A stretch of DNA of 64,000 nucleotides from contig CM019831.1 in assembly GCA_009763385.1 (NCBI GenBank), forward strand, positions 79,643,845 through 79,707,844, read 5' to 3'. The translations under genes and the position numbers were made by a program. A model generated the notes under the pieces. The model did not search any database, was not told where the DNA came from, and was given only the letters and a program-made list of their open reading frames with translations. Origin of the DNA: Coix lacryma-jobi var. lacryma-jobi (Eukaryota > Streptophyta > Magnoliopsida > Poales > Poaceae). Shown one piece after another: positions 33,184-44,404 of this stretch; the stretch's first letter is position 1; each line of letters opens with the position of its first letter.

Positions 33184-33424
33184 GAGCTTGCTTGTGCAGT
33201 TTTGCCTCGTTGCTTTGGCGCTTGGTTTTGGGGGTTCTTTGGTAGTTCCGTTGTACCTCTAGGACATCTCCTAGGGTATCCACCTATTCATAGGTCGTGA
33301 ACTCACCGTTTGTTTGAGTCTTTGCTTTTGGGGTGATTTTCTAGGACAAGGGCCATCATTTCTCGAGAAGAAATTTGAGGCTCCCATTCACCCCCCACTC
33401 TGGTCGCCAATTCGGTCCTTCAAT

Positions 33425-33437
33425 TGGTATCGGAGCC
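33425..33437 (+). other. Primer binding site of G1
   Basis: TGGTATCGGAGCC, tRNA-Met type, two bases after the LTR end. Confidence 0.82.
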
Positions 33438-33569
33438 AGTTAAGGATCTCTCTACCTTAACAGGATCCGGATCCGCGAAGGCGACCTTTTTGAGAGCGGT
33501 TGTGTCTTCGACTTTGCTTGTCGAGGTGTTGGGCTTGTGTTTTGGCTAACACTAACGGTGCTTTTGGAG

Positions 33570-35584
33570 ATGGCACCAAGTTCTTCTTCCAGTGTGTCTT
33601 TGTCCTTAGGTTTGAGTCTTGGACATGCGACTGAGGACGGCATTTTGGCAAGAAGGAGGAGTACGGCTCTTGAGGCGGAACGCGAGGTGGATGCTTTGCT
33701 GGGCTTCCTAGCAGATGATGAGCATTCAACGGAGGATCGTATACGCGAACTTGGCAAGGCCAAGAAAGGTATTCTTGCTGCTTGTCTTGGGATTTTATCC
33801 CAACAATTTGAAGCTTGTTGTGATGATAACATGAGATATGATGAGCTTTGTGATACCTTGCGTAGAAAGGTGAAGAAATTGAAATGCTCTATCACTAGGT
33901 TGAAATGTGGCCTTTTTCATTGGAAGTCTAGTGCATCTTTACCTTGCACCTCTTGTAGTCACATGGTTAGGAAGAAAGATGAGCTATGCTTTTCTCTTGC
34001 AAGCTTACAATATGAAAATGAAATGCTAAAATCAAATGCTTCCATACCATGTCTTGTTTGCTTTGACTTGCGCAAGGATCTTGTTCGTGCTAAATCTGAA
34101 ATAGCCTTGCTTAGGTCAAAAGCTGTTGAACCATGTGGTTCTTGTGAGTCTTTGCTTGCTGAAATCAATAAATTAAAATTGACTCACACCACATGTGTAG
34201 ATGAACTTGAGCATGCTAGGGCTGAAATTATTGAGATAAATGCTAGGCCTTGGAGCTTGTGCTCTTTGAATAAAAATGCTTGCCTTACTTCTTGTGCTAA
34301 TCATGATTCATTGCTTGATGTGAATGGTGATGTTTCTTCCACCGATTTCATTTGCACATCATGCATTGATTTAGAAAAAGAAGTTTTGGTTTTGAAGCAA
34401 ATGCGCGATGATACGAGCGCTAAGTTGGTTGAGCACAATGATATGAGTGCTAACCTTGAGAAAGAGATTGAACTCTTGCATACCACATATGCCGAGTGCA
34501 TTGAAAAAGAGATGGAAAATTTGAGAAAAACTCCTTGTGGTACTTATGATCGCCTCATGTTTGAGAATTTGGTTTTAGCCAAAAGATGCAAGAGTCTTTG
34601 TGCTAAGTCTTTTGATTCATGCACTTCTTGCAACTCCGATGTTGATGCTTCTAAAATTGCTTCTTTGCAACCGGAGTTGAGTTCTTGTGTTGCGCGTGAG
34701 TCTGTTGACCATAGCACTAGTGTCAAGGTTTCGGATAGCTCTTTCATAGCTACTCCTAACCTTGTTGTTTCTTCGAGTGATGTCCAAGGGATTCTCATGA
34801 CAAGGGTGCTTCTCTCATTTTTGGAAATCGTGCTCCCAATCCGATTTTCCATTGCACCTTTTGCAAGAACGATGGACACTCATTTGATTTTTGTTTCCGC
34901 CGTGTCAAACACGAGCGACGAATTCGAGCTAAGGCTTTTAGGAAGCCGCGTAGCCTTTCCCATGGCACGTGTGCTCCGAGTGTTGGCACCAAGTCTCTTG
35001 TTGATGCTTCTTGTTCTAAGTCCCAAGGGACTTCTCACTTGTCGGAGAATGGTGTGCCTTCTGATAGGCCTTTGTACCATTGCTCTTTTTGTGAGAAAGA
35101 TGGGCATCAAGAAAGCTTTTGCTATCGGCGTGCGAAACGCTTGCGCCAAGCTCACTCTTCTAGGAAGTTGGTGGTTCATTGCCCTTCTCATGGCATGAAC
35201 GCTAGTGCTCCTAGTAAGAAGCCCCTCTTTGTTGATGGGTTTTATGATTCCTTTTCTAGTGGATTAGGTCATGGTCCTGGACATGATTCTAATGCTTCTT
35301 TTGTTGGTCCATGTCATGCTTCTCATGGTGCTTCTATTGGTTCTTCCACAAAAACCTTGGAAGATGTTTGCCTCTTTTCCCATGGTACGACTCGTTCTTC
35401 TCCTCGAGTTGTCCTTTTGAGGAATGCTTCCAAGGGTGTTTCAAAAGTGCATTTGAACCAACATTTGCATCATGCTAACCCACATGATAAGTTGAGTTTT
35501 GTGACCAAGTCTTGGGTTCCCAAGTACATGGTTGCTAACCCTTCGGGATCCAAGACTCGGGTTATACTGTCCTCTTGTGTGTAG
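33570..35584 (+). pseudogene. SIRE-type gag of element G1, single frameshift
   Basis: Large copia gag. The ATG at 33570 opens a Ser-rich start, then long coiled-coil segments with regular CxxC pairs (SxPCTSC, PCLVC, PCGSC, TSCID). Around 34786-34790 the reading frame shifts by one base. The true continuation keeps two zinc knuckles, C-T-F-C...H...C (34853-34894) and C-S-F-C...H...C (35081-35122), and ends at 35584 after KSWVPKYMVANPSG, the usual tail of this gag type. In the original frame the sequence runs on to 35198 as nonsense. No pol follows, so particles would need enzymes from relatives. Function of the CxxC-rich coils is unknown. Confidence 0.85.
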
Positions 35585-38500
35585 ATATGAGGACGCGGGG
35601 TGGAGAACATGCGCCTGATGGAGCTTGATCTTTTAGATGTGATCAAGATTTGATGGTTCTCTACACCCCGCTTAGTTTTGCCTCCAAATAGGCTTTTGCT
35701 ACTCGGTGAGCTTTCTTATACACTCATACCTTGTACATTAATGTTCTATTTCTTGTGGTATGAGATGGACTATCATGTGCTCACTTGTATAGTTCTTACA
35801 TGTACATTTTCTTTTATATCATGTTTTGTTTTAGTCTAGCATGTGCTATCTTGTATATCATGTCATGCTAGCCTTATGTACAGCTTTGGTGGCAAATCCA
35901 CTTTTCATGCTAGTTTGTGATCCTCATGAACATTGTGCCATGTTTTACCTTATTTCTCCATGAGCTTGATTTGTAGTGGCATGGTGTTCATTAGGTGTCA
36001 TTTTCAGGTGCTAGTTTTTTATTAGCTACATGTATCATGTTGATATGTTTAGTTTGAGCACTAGTCTATTCCACAATTTTATCATGTTACATGCTTCTGG
36101 ATCTATTGCTATCATTATCTTGCATTGTAGCATGTGTTGAGGTTTAGGTTGTGTTTGGGTTGATCATGTCTTTAGGCTACATTTTGCTATATAGTGCTTT
36201 ATTCTGTTGCATGGTCGTCTTTGACTAGTTTGAGTTCAGATTTCCTTGCGGTATCATTCATAGGTTGATCTCTTTTTGTTGAGAGTTCACCTTATGCTTA
36301 TCATGTGACTAACCGCTTTGTGGAGACCTTGAGGTCACACTGGACGAGACAATGCCTTGTGTTTCTTCTGCTTTTGAGTTTGCAGGAGAACAGGAGCCTG
36401 GATAGAGCATTTCGACTCATGGACCCGATCCCACTTCTTCCATGACGTGGGGTTCCGTTCGAGCAGCTCTCCAGTGAGCACTAGCTGCACCTGAGGGAGT
36501 GACAGCATCTGGCGAGGGGGAGATGACTTTGGCGCGGTAGGTGTCCCCTCGGGTATCACAACAACAAGCGGTCATGCGCTTCATGAGGAACCTCCGACAC
36601 ACTTCTGGGTTCCGGTTTTGGTACTCTTCTTCTTTTACCTCTTTTTGTTGTGTGGTCTTTCCGATGTGGATTTTGTTGGCTGTTCGCTTGAGCGTTTCTT
36701 AGCTCTTCTCTTATGAGTTTGGTGTGTGTTTCCCTATTAGTTGGGGAAGCATTTTTTGCTTATTGTACCTTAGTTTGATTTCTCCGATACCCCTCTTGTT
36801 TTGGGTCTCCTTTTTAGGCTAGCTTTGATTTGTTTTTGATAGACTAGTTTTTGCATGCATTTCATCGTGTATTCTAGTGCATTTTAGAGCTTCATGTTTA
36901 GAGCAATAATAATGAGATTATGCTCTTTTTGGTATGCCCTAGTTATTCATGATGATGCTTGTAGCTTAGGCTCTTTTTGATCACTTGATACATGTTATGA
37001 GCTAAGCTATTTTTGCAAATGGTGAACTTGATTAATCAACTATGAAACCTTTAATTTGTTCACCATTGAGAGTGGCATCTAGCATGGGTAGGATGTGTTG
37101 AGATCACTTGTGCTATCTTTTGTATGCTAGGTTGATATGTCTCTTGCACTGAGTCATTCACTTGCTTGGATTGTTCATATTTACCTTGTGCTTAAAATTT
37201 AATCCAAGCCTAAGTGAATTGAAAAGATCGAGATGGGATTGCATGTGTCAGCACATCACGGTATCGAGACTGTTTCTCATTGCACTTTTGAGTTAAACAT
37301 GAGCCGTGTAGTGTAAGACCGAAACCGGTGCTTTAAGCTTCTGATTGCTTTTGTTGCATAGGCTTAGCCCGGTTGAAAAGTTAGGCCATGACCATGCTTT
37401 CAACCTCATGCAATCACATGCTTCAATATGAACTTGTGTTAATACCGCTGCAATCTCCAATAAAATTTGAAAATAACACAAGTCTATGCTTCATTCTATG
37501 GCATGATGATTGAACTTTGCTAGTGGTAGTTCACCTTCTATACTTGAGTTAGCACTTGTTTGATTTCCTGTCTATTCATGCTAAGTGTTATTTTAGTGGT
37601 GAACTGCTTTTGAATGGCTTAAAACGGCTCATATGCTTAATTGTTCATATTTTGTATTCACTTGATCAGTTTGAGCCTTTGCTAGCATTTGTATTGGCTG
37701 CTACACTTTCAGGGCAGCACCCTTTTGAGCATATTTTCATTCTGATTGCTATACACTTGAAGTTGTTGCATTGTGCATATCATGCATTTTAGCTTAGTGT
37801 ACATACCCCAGCTCTGATACACTTTGTCATCACTTTCAATGCTTTTCATTGCCCCCATATGCTTTTGGTTGATGACTTGTCTTGTGTTTGTGTCAACTTT
37901 GTTAAAAATGTCAAATCCCCTCAGCATGTTCCCTTTTGTCAGGGGGGAGAAGCTGTTTGCAAGGGGGAGTTTGTATGTTAGCACAAAAGGGGAGAGTCAT
38001 GAATTTTGGGGAGAGCTTTGAGCAAGGGGGAGTTTAACTCTTTTATGTCCTTCTTCAATTGGTATAGCTCTTTTATGTGTTTCAATTGGTATCCATCTTT
38101 TGGTATGGAGTGTAATTGGTGTCATGAGCTTTGTTGCATAGCTTTTGTGTATAGGCTTGTTTTCCGGGGGAGTTGTTTTGTTTTGCAACTTCTCCGCGTG
38201 CTCCGAATGTTTGTGGTCCATTTGGTTTGAGCTTCTTTTTGTGTTTTCTCAGTCGGTATCGAGCCTGTTAGTCATGTTGAGCTGTTTTGCTTCTATCTTG
38301 AGGGACTAGCAGTTTCTGCTTGGTATTTTCGATTGCTATGGAGCCTTCAGCTAGTTGTGTTGAGCCATTTTGCCTCTGTCTTGAGGAACTAGCTGTTTTC
38401 ACCAATTTCTGGCTGTTTGTGATTGGTATCGAGTTTACTGCTAGTTGTGTTGAGCCTCTGTGCCTCTATCTTTAGGGACTAGCAGTTTTGCATTCTTATG

Positions 38501-39223
38501 TGTTGATTCAGCCTCAATTGGTATCGAGCCTTGAGCTAGCGGTGTTGAGCCCTTTTCTGCCTTTTCTTAAGGGCTAGCTCATTTTTGACTTGGTTGCGTC
38601 GAGCCGTTGCCCATGTCTTTGGGAACCAAGTCTTTCGCTCCTTGTCTAAGTTTTTGCTCTTTTGTGGAGTTTTGCTCAGATTTTACTTGGTTGCGTCGAG
38701 CCGTTGCCCATGTCTTTGGGAACCAAGTCTTTCGCTCCTTGTCTGAGTTTTCGCTCTTTTGTGGAGTTTTCCTCAGATTTTGCTTGGTTGCGTTGAGCCG
38801 TTGCCCATATGTTGGGGACCAAGTTTTCGGTTTTGGTATCTTAAACCATCTCTTGTGCCTAATTTTTGTCAATTCAATCATCAAGGGAGAGAAATTTAGA
38901 AATCCAAGTGCAATTTTGAAACCCAAGTGGATAAGTACCTTGGTTTCTTTTGTGATGATTGTTTGACAATTTATTTGAGATTCGTTTTTGAGTGCCTTTT
39001 GGGATTTCATGAAACTCTTGTTTTCACTTGACTCTTCGGTTGTGTGGAGGCTTTGCCCGCTTTTCCCGTTTCTTTCAGGACCGAGAGCTTTTATTTGGAG
39101 TTTTCATGATCCTTTCTCATATCAAGTGGCCTTGTGTTTGCTTTTTTTGGCTTATTGGGCACTTGAATGAGGCTTGCCTTCAAACCCTTCCTTTGTGATT
39201 TTATTTTTAGTCAATGCATTCAT
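35585..39223 (+). other. Noncoding interior of G1 where pol is expected
   Basis: About 3.6 kb, T-rich on the plus strand, no frame with retroelement motifs. It begins with a hairpin-like pair (GCGGGGTGGAGAAC and GTTCTCTACACCCCGC, 35595-35670). It includes a degenerate series of GGTATCGAGCC...GACTAGCAGTTT units (38250-38580) and a clear 97-bp tandem repeat (38583-38870). Confidence 0.7.
38583..38870 (+). repeat. 97-bp tandem repeat, about 2.9 copies, in G1
   Basis: CTTGGTTGCG starts at 38589, 38686 and 38783, exactly 97 bp apart; the last unit is incomplete. Confidence 0.85.
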
Positions 39224-39235
39224 CAAGGGGGAGAT
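39224..39235 (+). other. Polypurine tract of G1
   Basis: CAAGGGGGAGAT directly before the 3' LTR start TGAGAACA. Confidence 0.82.
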
Positions 39236-39889
39236 TGAGAACATATATGATGAATGATTGATTTTTGGGAGGAAGGTTTGAGGCTTTTCCCGGTTGAGCC
39301 ATTATTCGCTATGCGCTTAATGTTTATGACTAACCGGTGGCGTTGAGTTGTGTGTGTTAACCGGGTTGGTGTGCATGTGCAACATGTGTCTCTTGGCTGT
39401 GTTGATGTGCAGGTGTGGAGCTCGGATACAGTGGTCGATGGCGAGGTGAAGGTCAAGTAGAGACGTGTCGTGCCGACGGACCGGGAGTGATGAAGGATGG
39501 GCGTGCCGTGCGACGGAAGTGCCATGCCGATGTACCCAAAGCGGTGAAAGGCGGACGTGAGGCTTGGACCGACGGACCAAGAGGCCGGAGGACCAGCTGT
39601 GGTAGCTGGCATGTGGCATCGGCGAGCAAGAGCATATGGGGATGTGCGATGCATCGACCGAGTCGGGAGGAAGACGATGGCGTCGTGGCACTTGGCGGGA
39701 GGTCGGACACGGGATTGCGTGCGGCGCAAGTGCCGTCGGCCGAGTCAAGAAGGAAGGCTAAGGCGTTGTGCCCGGTGTGGAGGCTGGACATGCATCGACA
39801 TCGGTGCCGGTGGTCGGGGTCTGTGAACCACACTCCGTCTACGGCGCGGGTTCGGTAGCTCAGCCTCAAAAAGCTACCCTCGACGGTTT

Positions 39890-40093
39890 CCGAGTTTGGG
39901 CCACAAAACTCGGGGTGGCGGGTTTCCGAGTTTGGGCCTCAAAACTCGGCGAGGACGGTTTCCAGGTTTGGGCCTCAAAACCTGGGCTGGCGGGTTTCCG
40001 AGTTTGGGCCCCAAAACTCGGAGTGGATGGTTTGTCAGGTTTGGGCCTCAAAACTTGGGCTGGCGGGTTTATCGGTTTGGGCCTCAAAACTGG
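39890..40093 (+). repeat. Covarying hairpin array, 3' LTR of G1
   Basis: Same six units as at 31547-31750. Units 1 and 4 read CCGAG/CTCGG here, where the 5' LTR has a broken pair in unit 1 and CTGAG/CTTGG in unit 4. Units 5 and 6 have CTTG and CTG on the right arm, which still pair through G-U. Confidence 0.88.
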
Positions 40094-40977
40094 GCGGAGG
40101 TTCCTATGCGGAACGATCGACACATGGCGGCACCGAGAGGCTTGCGTTGCGGCGAAGCTATCGGTGAGAAGGCGCGGCAGTCGACGTGACGGCACGTGGC
40201 GGCATCCTGGAGCTTGCGTCGAGGCGAAGCAAAGGATGAGAAGGCGCATGGCCGTTGGATGGAAAATGACTGAGTTGGACGGTTTTACCCTAAAGGGGGT
40301 ATTTGGGTCAGTGCTTCATGAGAGGGCGTTTTGGTCTTCGGACGTGCGCCTATATATATGAAGGGGGCTGGTTAGGGCAGTCCATCCTTGGACGTTGTCT
40401 CTCTCATTTTGTGCTTGTGAGAGAAGGCTAGGGTTAGAGGAGAGTTGGCTCTTGTTCTTGAGCTTTTTGCGATACAAGCTTTGTGTTGGTAGGAGTGGCT
40501 TGTAGCCCGACACCAAGTGATAATATAAGTCATCACCTTCCCAATTCCAAGGATCAAATTCGTCCTCCTCTTGTTCGCTGCAATTTTGGATTGAATCGCG
40601 TTTTTGTTGTTCGCGTTTTTCATTTTCCCCTCTCGGAGATTTGCATCGTTCTCCCTCTCCGAGCGACGATTTGTGATTCCGTTTGAATCAAATTGTTCTA
40701 TGTCGTGAGCTCCTTCTTTCCACCGAAGGATTTCTTCTCTAACCTCACAAGCACACAGATCGGGTCGAAATTGGGTTCGTTCTTCGTTCTTCCCCCTTTT
40801 CTAGTGTTCTTCCAATTTCTCATGGATTAGTTGGTTTGGAGCGATGATATCCTACGATTAGCTTCCCAACACGTAGAAGAACATTTGGGAGAAGTTTGGT
40901 TGCAGCCCCGTTCGATTTGGTGAAGATCCAATCAATTTTGGTTTAGTCCCGAGTTGTTTTTGGGCTTTCTCGACAGT

Positions 40978-41142
40978 GGCGGACTATCCGGGACTTATCC
41001 CCGGACTGTCCGGGGGTCAGGGCTGTTCACGGGCAGCGAGGTCGATGTTTTTATTTTTGAATGGCGGACTGTCCGGGACTCATTCCCGGACTGTCCGGGG
41101 TTCAATAGCGGACTGTCCGCGGTTCACTAGCGGACAGTCCGC
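40978..41142. repeat. GGACTGTCCG words, 3' LTR of G1
   Basis: Same set as 32637-32800 with small changes (first copy GGACTATCCG). The terminal inverted pair is preserved. Confidence 0.85.
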
Positions 41143-41767
41143 CAGTGCACAGTTTTGCTGATTTCATCCGTATCTTTTACGTACAAGCTCCGATTTGTGA
41201 TCCGTTTGTTGCGTTGGTTTACTAACTTATGAAGGATCATTCCAAAGTACTTTTGGCATCATTGGTCGAAGTATTTTTGGTCGGACACTTCCTTCTTCTC
41301 CATAGGAGTTAAGTGTTCTGCTTTCGGAGTTTCGTTGGTTCTAGCGGCCGTATCTTTTGCGTTCGAGCTCCGATTTGAGATCCGTCTATTGCATTAGTTT
41401 CCTAAATTCATAAGGATCTTTCCAAGGTGCTTTTTCCACTAGTTGTCCTATGTACTTTTGGCCGAACACTTTCCTCTTCTCCATAGGAGTGGGGTGTTCC
41501 GTTATCGGAGGTTCGATTGTTCTAGGAGCTTGCTTGTGCAGTTTTGCCCCGTTGCATTGGCGCTTGGTTTTGGGGGTTCTTCGGTAGTTTCGCTGTACCT
41601 CTAGGACATCTCCTAGGGTATCCACCTATTCGTAGGTCGTGAACACACCGGTTGTTTGAGTCTTCACTTTTGGGGTGATTTTTTGGGACAAGGGCCATCA
41701 TTTCTCGAGAAGAAATTTGAGGCTCCCATTCACCCCCCTCTGGTCGCCAATTCGGTCCTTCACATTA

Positions 41768-42190
41768 GTAACTATTGCCACTGACATACATTGTGGAAAT
41801 AAACTATATTGCTACCAAAAAATGTGTTGCAAGAATGAGCCAATATTGCAACATCATTGCTTCGTGGGAGTAGATGTAATTGTCACACACTATATTCCAT
41901 TGCAATAAAATCTTTTGCAATGAAAATCCTTTGGTGGCTATATTTGTAATTGCGACCAATAATGTTTCATTGCAATAACTTATGTTGCAACATAAATTTT
42001 ATGGTTGCACATAAGTGGTATTGCAATGACATGTTGGTTGTAGTTACTAAGGCTTTTGGCATCACACAACCTACGCTGCAATATTGTTTATTGCGACAAA
42101 CAACGATGGATGCATTTTGGTTTATTGCGACGAGGAGATTTTCATCGTGTATGCCTATTACATTCAACACATATATATTTATTTATTATT
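41768..42190. repeat. CACTA 1 subterminal repeats, right of the copia insertion
   Basis: Continues the TTGCAAT/ATTGCAA/TTGCGA words of 30640-30892, confirming that G1 split the CACTA end. Followed by a minus-strand AATAAA-type signal near 42255, probably the gene end. Confidence 0.75.
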
Positions 42191-42608
42191 GCAACATGAT
42201 ATAATAGAATTAAAGAAAAACAATCAATCATCAACACACTTATATGAAGTCAATCCTTTATTAACATGGAAATTAAGTATGGCCAGAATAAATATGTTCA
42301 CAATAACAAAAATATCCTCTCAAACTACAAGTCTAAACTATGTTTGCAATAAAAAAATGAAATTGCTCTTCATCCACTTGAAGTATTGCTTCATATATTC
42401 AAATCATGATGTTCTATCAGCGCATGTATGCCAATAGCTATATTCCATAGTACTTTAATTATTCTGGCTCTCCATGATTACCTACATTTTTAATAGAAAC
42501 ATAATTAGTTGATGTACGGTAGGAAATGTAATGGCACGAACATAATTCAGTAATGAAATCAAGTCAATTGTAATGCTTACAACATAGCTATTGACGAAAG
42601 TTATAGCA
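42191..42608 (-). other. 3' side of the CACTA 1 gene
   Basis: A/T-rich, with a minus-strand AATAAA signal. May hold the last exon of the TNPA-like gene, but no convincing coding piece could be read. Confidence 0.35.
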
Positions 42609-43017
42609 TGTTTTACCTTATCAAAATACCGTCAACAGGCCTCAGTTTCAAGGAAGAATAGCATATCATGAGCATATTTATCACTAATAAGTTCCACTTG
42701 TACTCTTAGCTTGTGAACTCGTAGGAGATGGCAAAATGAACAAAATGAGGCCAGGTGGGCCCACCAAGGGGGTCGGGCGACCCCACCTTTGGGCCACCTC
42801 GGCCATGGTGACATGGCATGATCCAAGAGAAGCATGTTCAAACCAATATCAACCATTGGATCAAGCATGTGCTTTTGCTCAATGGTGCAAGATGAGAAGC
42901 ACATGGATTCATGGGTCCACACCGAAAACCAATTGCAACCAATTTCACAAGACTTGCTCCATGACATGTGGGGTCACCAAGGGAGAGAAGAAGGTGGGCC
43001 AGCCCTGTCATAGGGGG

Positions 43018-43029
43018 GTCGGCCGACCC
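43018..43029. repeat. Palindromic word in LTR F
   Basis: GGTCGGCCGACC, perfect 12-bp palindrome, followed by a C run. Related words GGTCGGGCGACC and GGCCGACC occur at about 42771-42783 and 43123-43131. Confidence 0.7.
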
Positions 43030-43300
43030 CCCCCCCCTTGGTGGGACCCAACAACACTATTCATCAGGATGACATCAGCACCTTTAGAAGGTGTACCCCG
43101 AGCCCACATGTCAGGGACTGGGGTAGGCCGACCCCATAGTGACCCTCATCCAAGTCGGTGGCAAAGTGCATGTTTCACATGTGAAGAATATCCAAGCCAT
43201 TCATCCAAGTCGGTTGTCATGGCGGTGGATCCAAGGGTGAAGAGAGGTGGATCACGCGGCTCGCTGACGTGGCACCGGAGTAGCCCCTACTCCACCTCCA

Positions 43301-43310
43301 CTATAAATAG
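43301..43310 (+). promoter_or_regulatory. TATA box of LTR F
   Basis: CTATAAATAG with GC-rich sequence upstream and a C/T-rich leader downstream. Confidence 0.55.
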
Positions 43311-44404
43311 AGGCCTCCACCCTCTCATTCACATATCTCATATATCTCACACATCTCCACTCTCAAGTGAGATCAAGCAAGAGTAGTAGTAGTTAGTCTA
43401 GAGTGGGAGTTAGAGTCGAGTCGGGCGAAGCTCGGGTCTCCGGAGTCGTCTTCTGGGAGTCTGGTATGGCCCTTGTATCTTTCTTCTTTTGTAAGACTTT
43501 ATTTATTTAATATATTATTCTTTCTTTACTTTACTTTGCATTTACTTAAGTATTTACTTTCCAAGTATTTATTTAAGTATTTACTTAGTGCAAGTCTATA
43601 TTTATATAGTCTTGTTGTGTGCTTATCTTAGTTCTATAGTTGTCTTAGTTAGATTGATTTCCTTTAAATAGCTTCTTGTGTGTGCGTCATCGTCCTATCT
43701 TAGGATAGGGGCTTTAGCTATTTTGATCGATAGCTGAAGGTGTAGATAAGTGTGAGCGTGGTGCTCATACTTCATCTTATCTTTGACTACCGCTGCATTG
43801 CACGGACAGTAGGGGCGCATGGGCAAAAGGTGATAGATTTTGCCTGGCTACCTAGATCCCCTCACGTGAACTCAGGCTAGTCCTTAAAACGTAAGGCGTC
43901 CATAAGCCAAATATCCGCTTGAGTACTGGGTTAGGTGAACAACCTTCTATCGCTTTACTCTCTCGTTTATCCCTCTCACACAAGTAGCAAGGCATCAATC
44001 TAGTGAAGTCATCTATTTAATTAGGATTAGTTCATAGGAGTAAAGGTAGAAACATAGGAGTACTTTATACTCACTCGTTGTCCTCCCACCTAGCTAACTC
44101 TACTAAAGCTATCTTTCATATCATATACTCTTTCTTAATTTATTTATCTTATCTATCTATCCTCCATTATATCCACTTATACCCTTTTGCTTCTCTAATT
44201 GATAATAGATTATAGTAAGACTAAAGGATATATCTTTCCTCTCTCTACATCTTTCCTAGCTTGATTTCCTTTGGGATAAAATAAATAACGATACCTTGGA
44301 ATACTCCCGGGTGAAGTGCTACATCGGTATTTTCTGTGCGCTTGCGGAACTATCCAATAGTCAATAGTTTTACCAACAAGCATTTCTGGCGCCGTTGCTG
44401 GGGT

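Larger units (their letters stand above)
30893..33422 (+). repeat. 5' LTR of copia element G1, 2530 bp
   Basis: Holds, in order, the hairpin array (31547-31750), a TATA box (32010), a set of GGACTGTCCG words (32637-32800), a 180-bp tandem pair (about 32824-33183) and the GCTCCCATTCACCCCCC end block. The first base pair is TC instead of TG. The short and overlapping frames within (for example 31072-31515) are not genes. Confidence 0.92.
30893..41762 (+). mobile_element. Complete pol-less SIRE-type Ty1/copia element G1, 10.87 kb
   Basis: Two LTRs (30893-33422, 39236-41762), tRNA-Met type PBS (33425), gag relic, long noncoding interior, polypurine tract, and a clean 5-bp duplication CATTA (30888-30892 and 41763-41767). 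No protease, integrase or reverse transcriptase is present. The LTRs differ at roughly 4-5% of sites over the first 350 bp by eye, so it is older than the CRM and last copia elements. The 5' LTR edge is TCAGAACA where the 3' LTR has TGAGAACA. Confidence 0.92.
39236..41762 (+). repeat. 3' LTR of copia element G1, 2527 bp
   Basis: Colinear with 30893-33422 and carries the same array, TATA box, palindromic words (40978-41142) and 180-bp pair. Ends GGTCCTTCA, then duplication CATTA. Confidence 0.92.
42609..44404 (+). mobile_element. Athila-like LTR F plus PBS, remainder deleted
   Basis: LTR end ACCAACA at 44378, then PBS TGGCGCCGTTGCTGGGGT (44387-44404). TATA box CTATAAATAG at 43301-43310; GTGCGCTTGCGG near 44338. 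The upstream part shares TTCCACTTGTACT and a GTGGGCCCAC...GGGGGT block with the 3' LTR of element C, so they are related. The left edge (TGTTTTACC at 42609) is a guess, and no duplication was found. Contains GGTCGGCCGACC (43018-43029) next to a C run. No genes inside. Confidence 0.65.

Noticed and set aside
34800..35198. C-terminal part of the 553-residue frame starting at 33537
   Set aside because: After about 34787 this frame is nonsense; the zinc knuckles continue in the neighbouring frame, so this is a frameshift, not a longer protein.
39768..40361. 197-residue frame over the hairpin array in the 3' LTR
   Set aside because: The repeated peptide pattern simply reflects the 36-bp unit (a multiple of three); the 5' LTR copy is not open over the same length.
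42084..42437. 117-residue plus-strand frame
   Set aside because: Falls in CACTA subterminal repeats and A/T-rich sequence; no motif.
42632..42967. 111-residue minus-strand frame as a CACTA exon
   Set aside because: It lies inside LTR F, whose sequence aligns with the 3' LTR of element C in this part.
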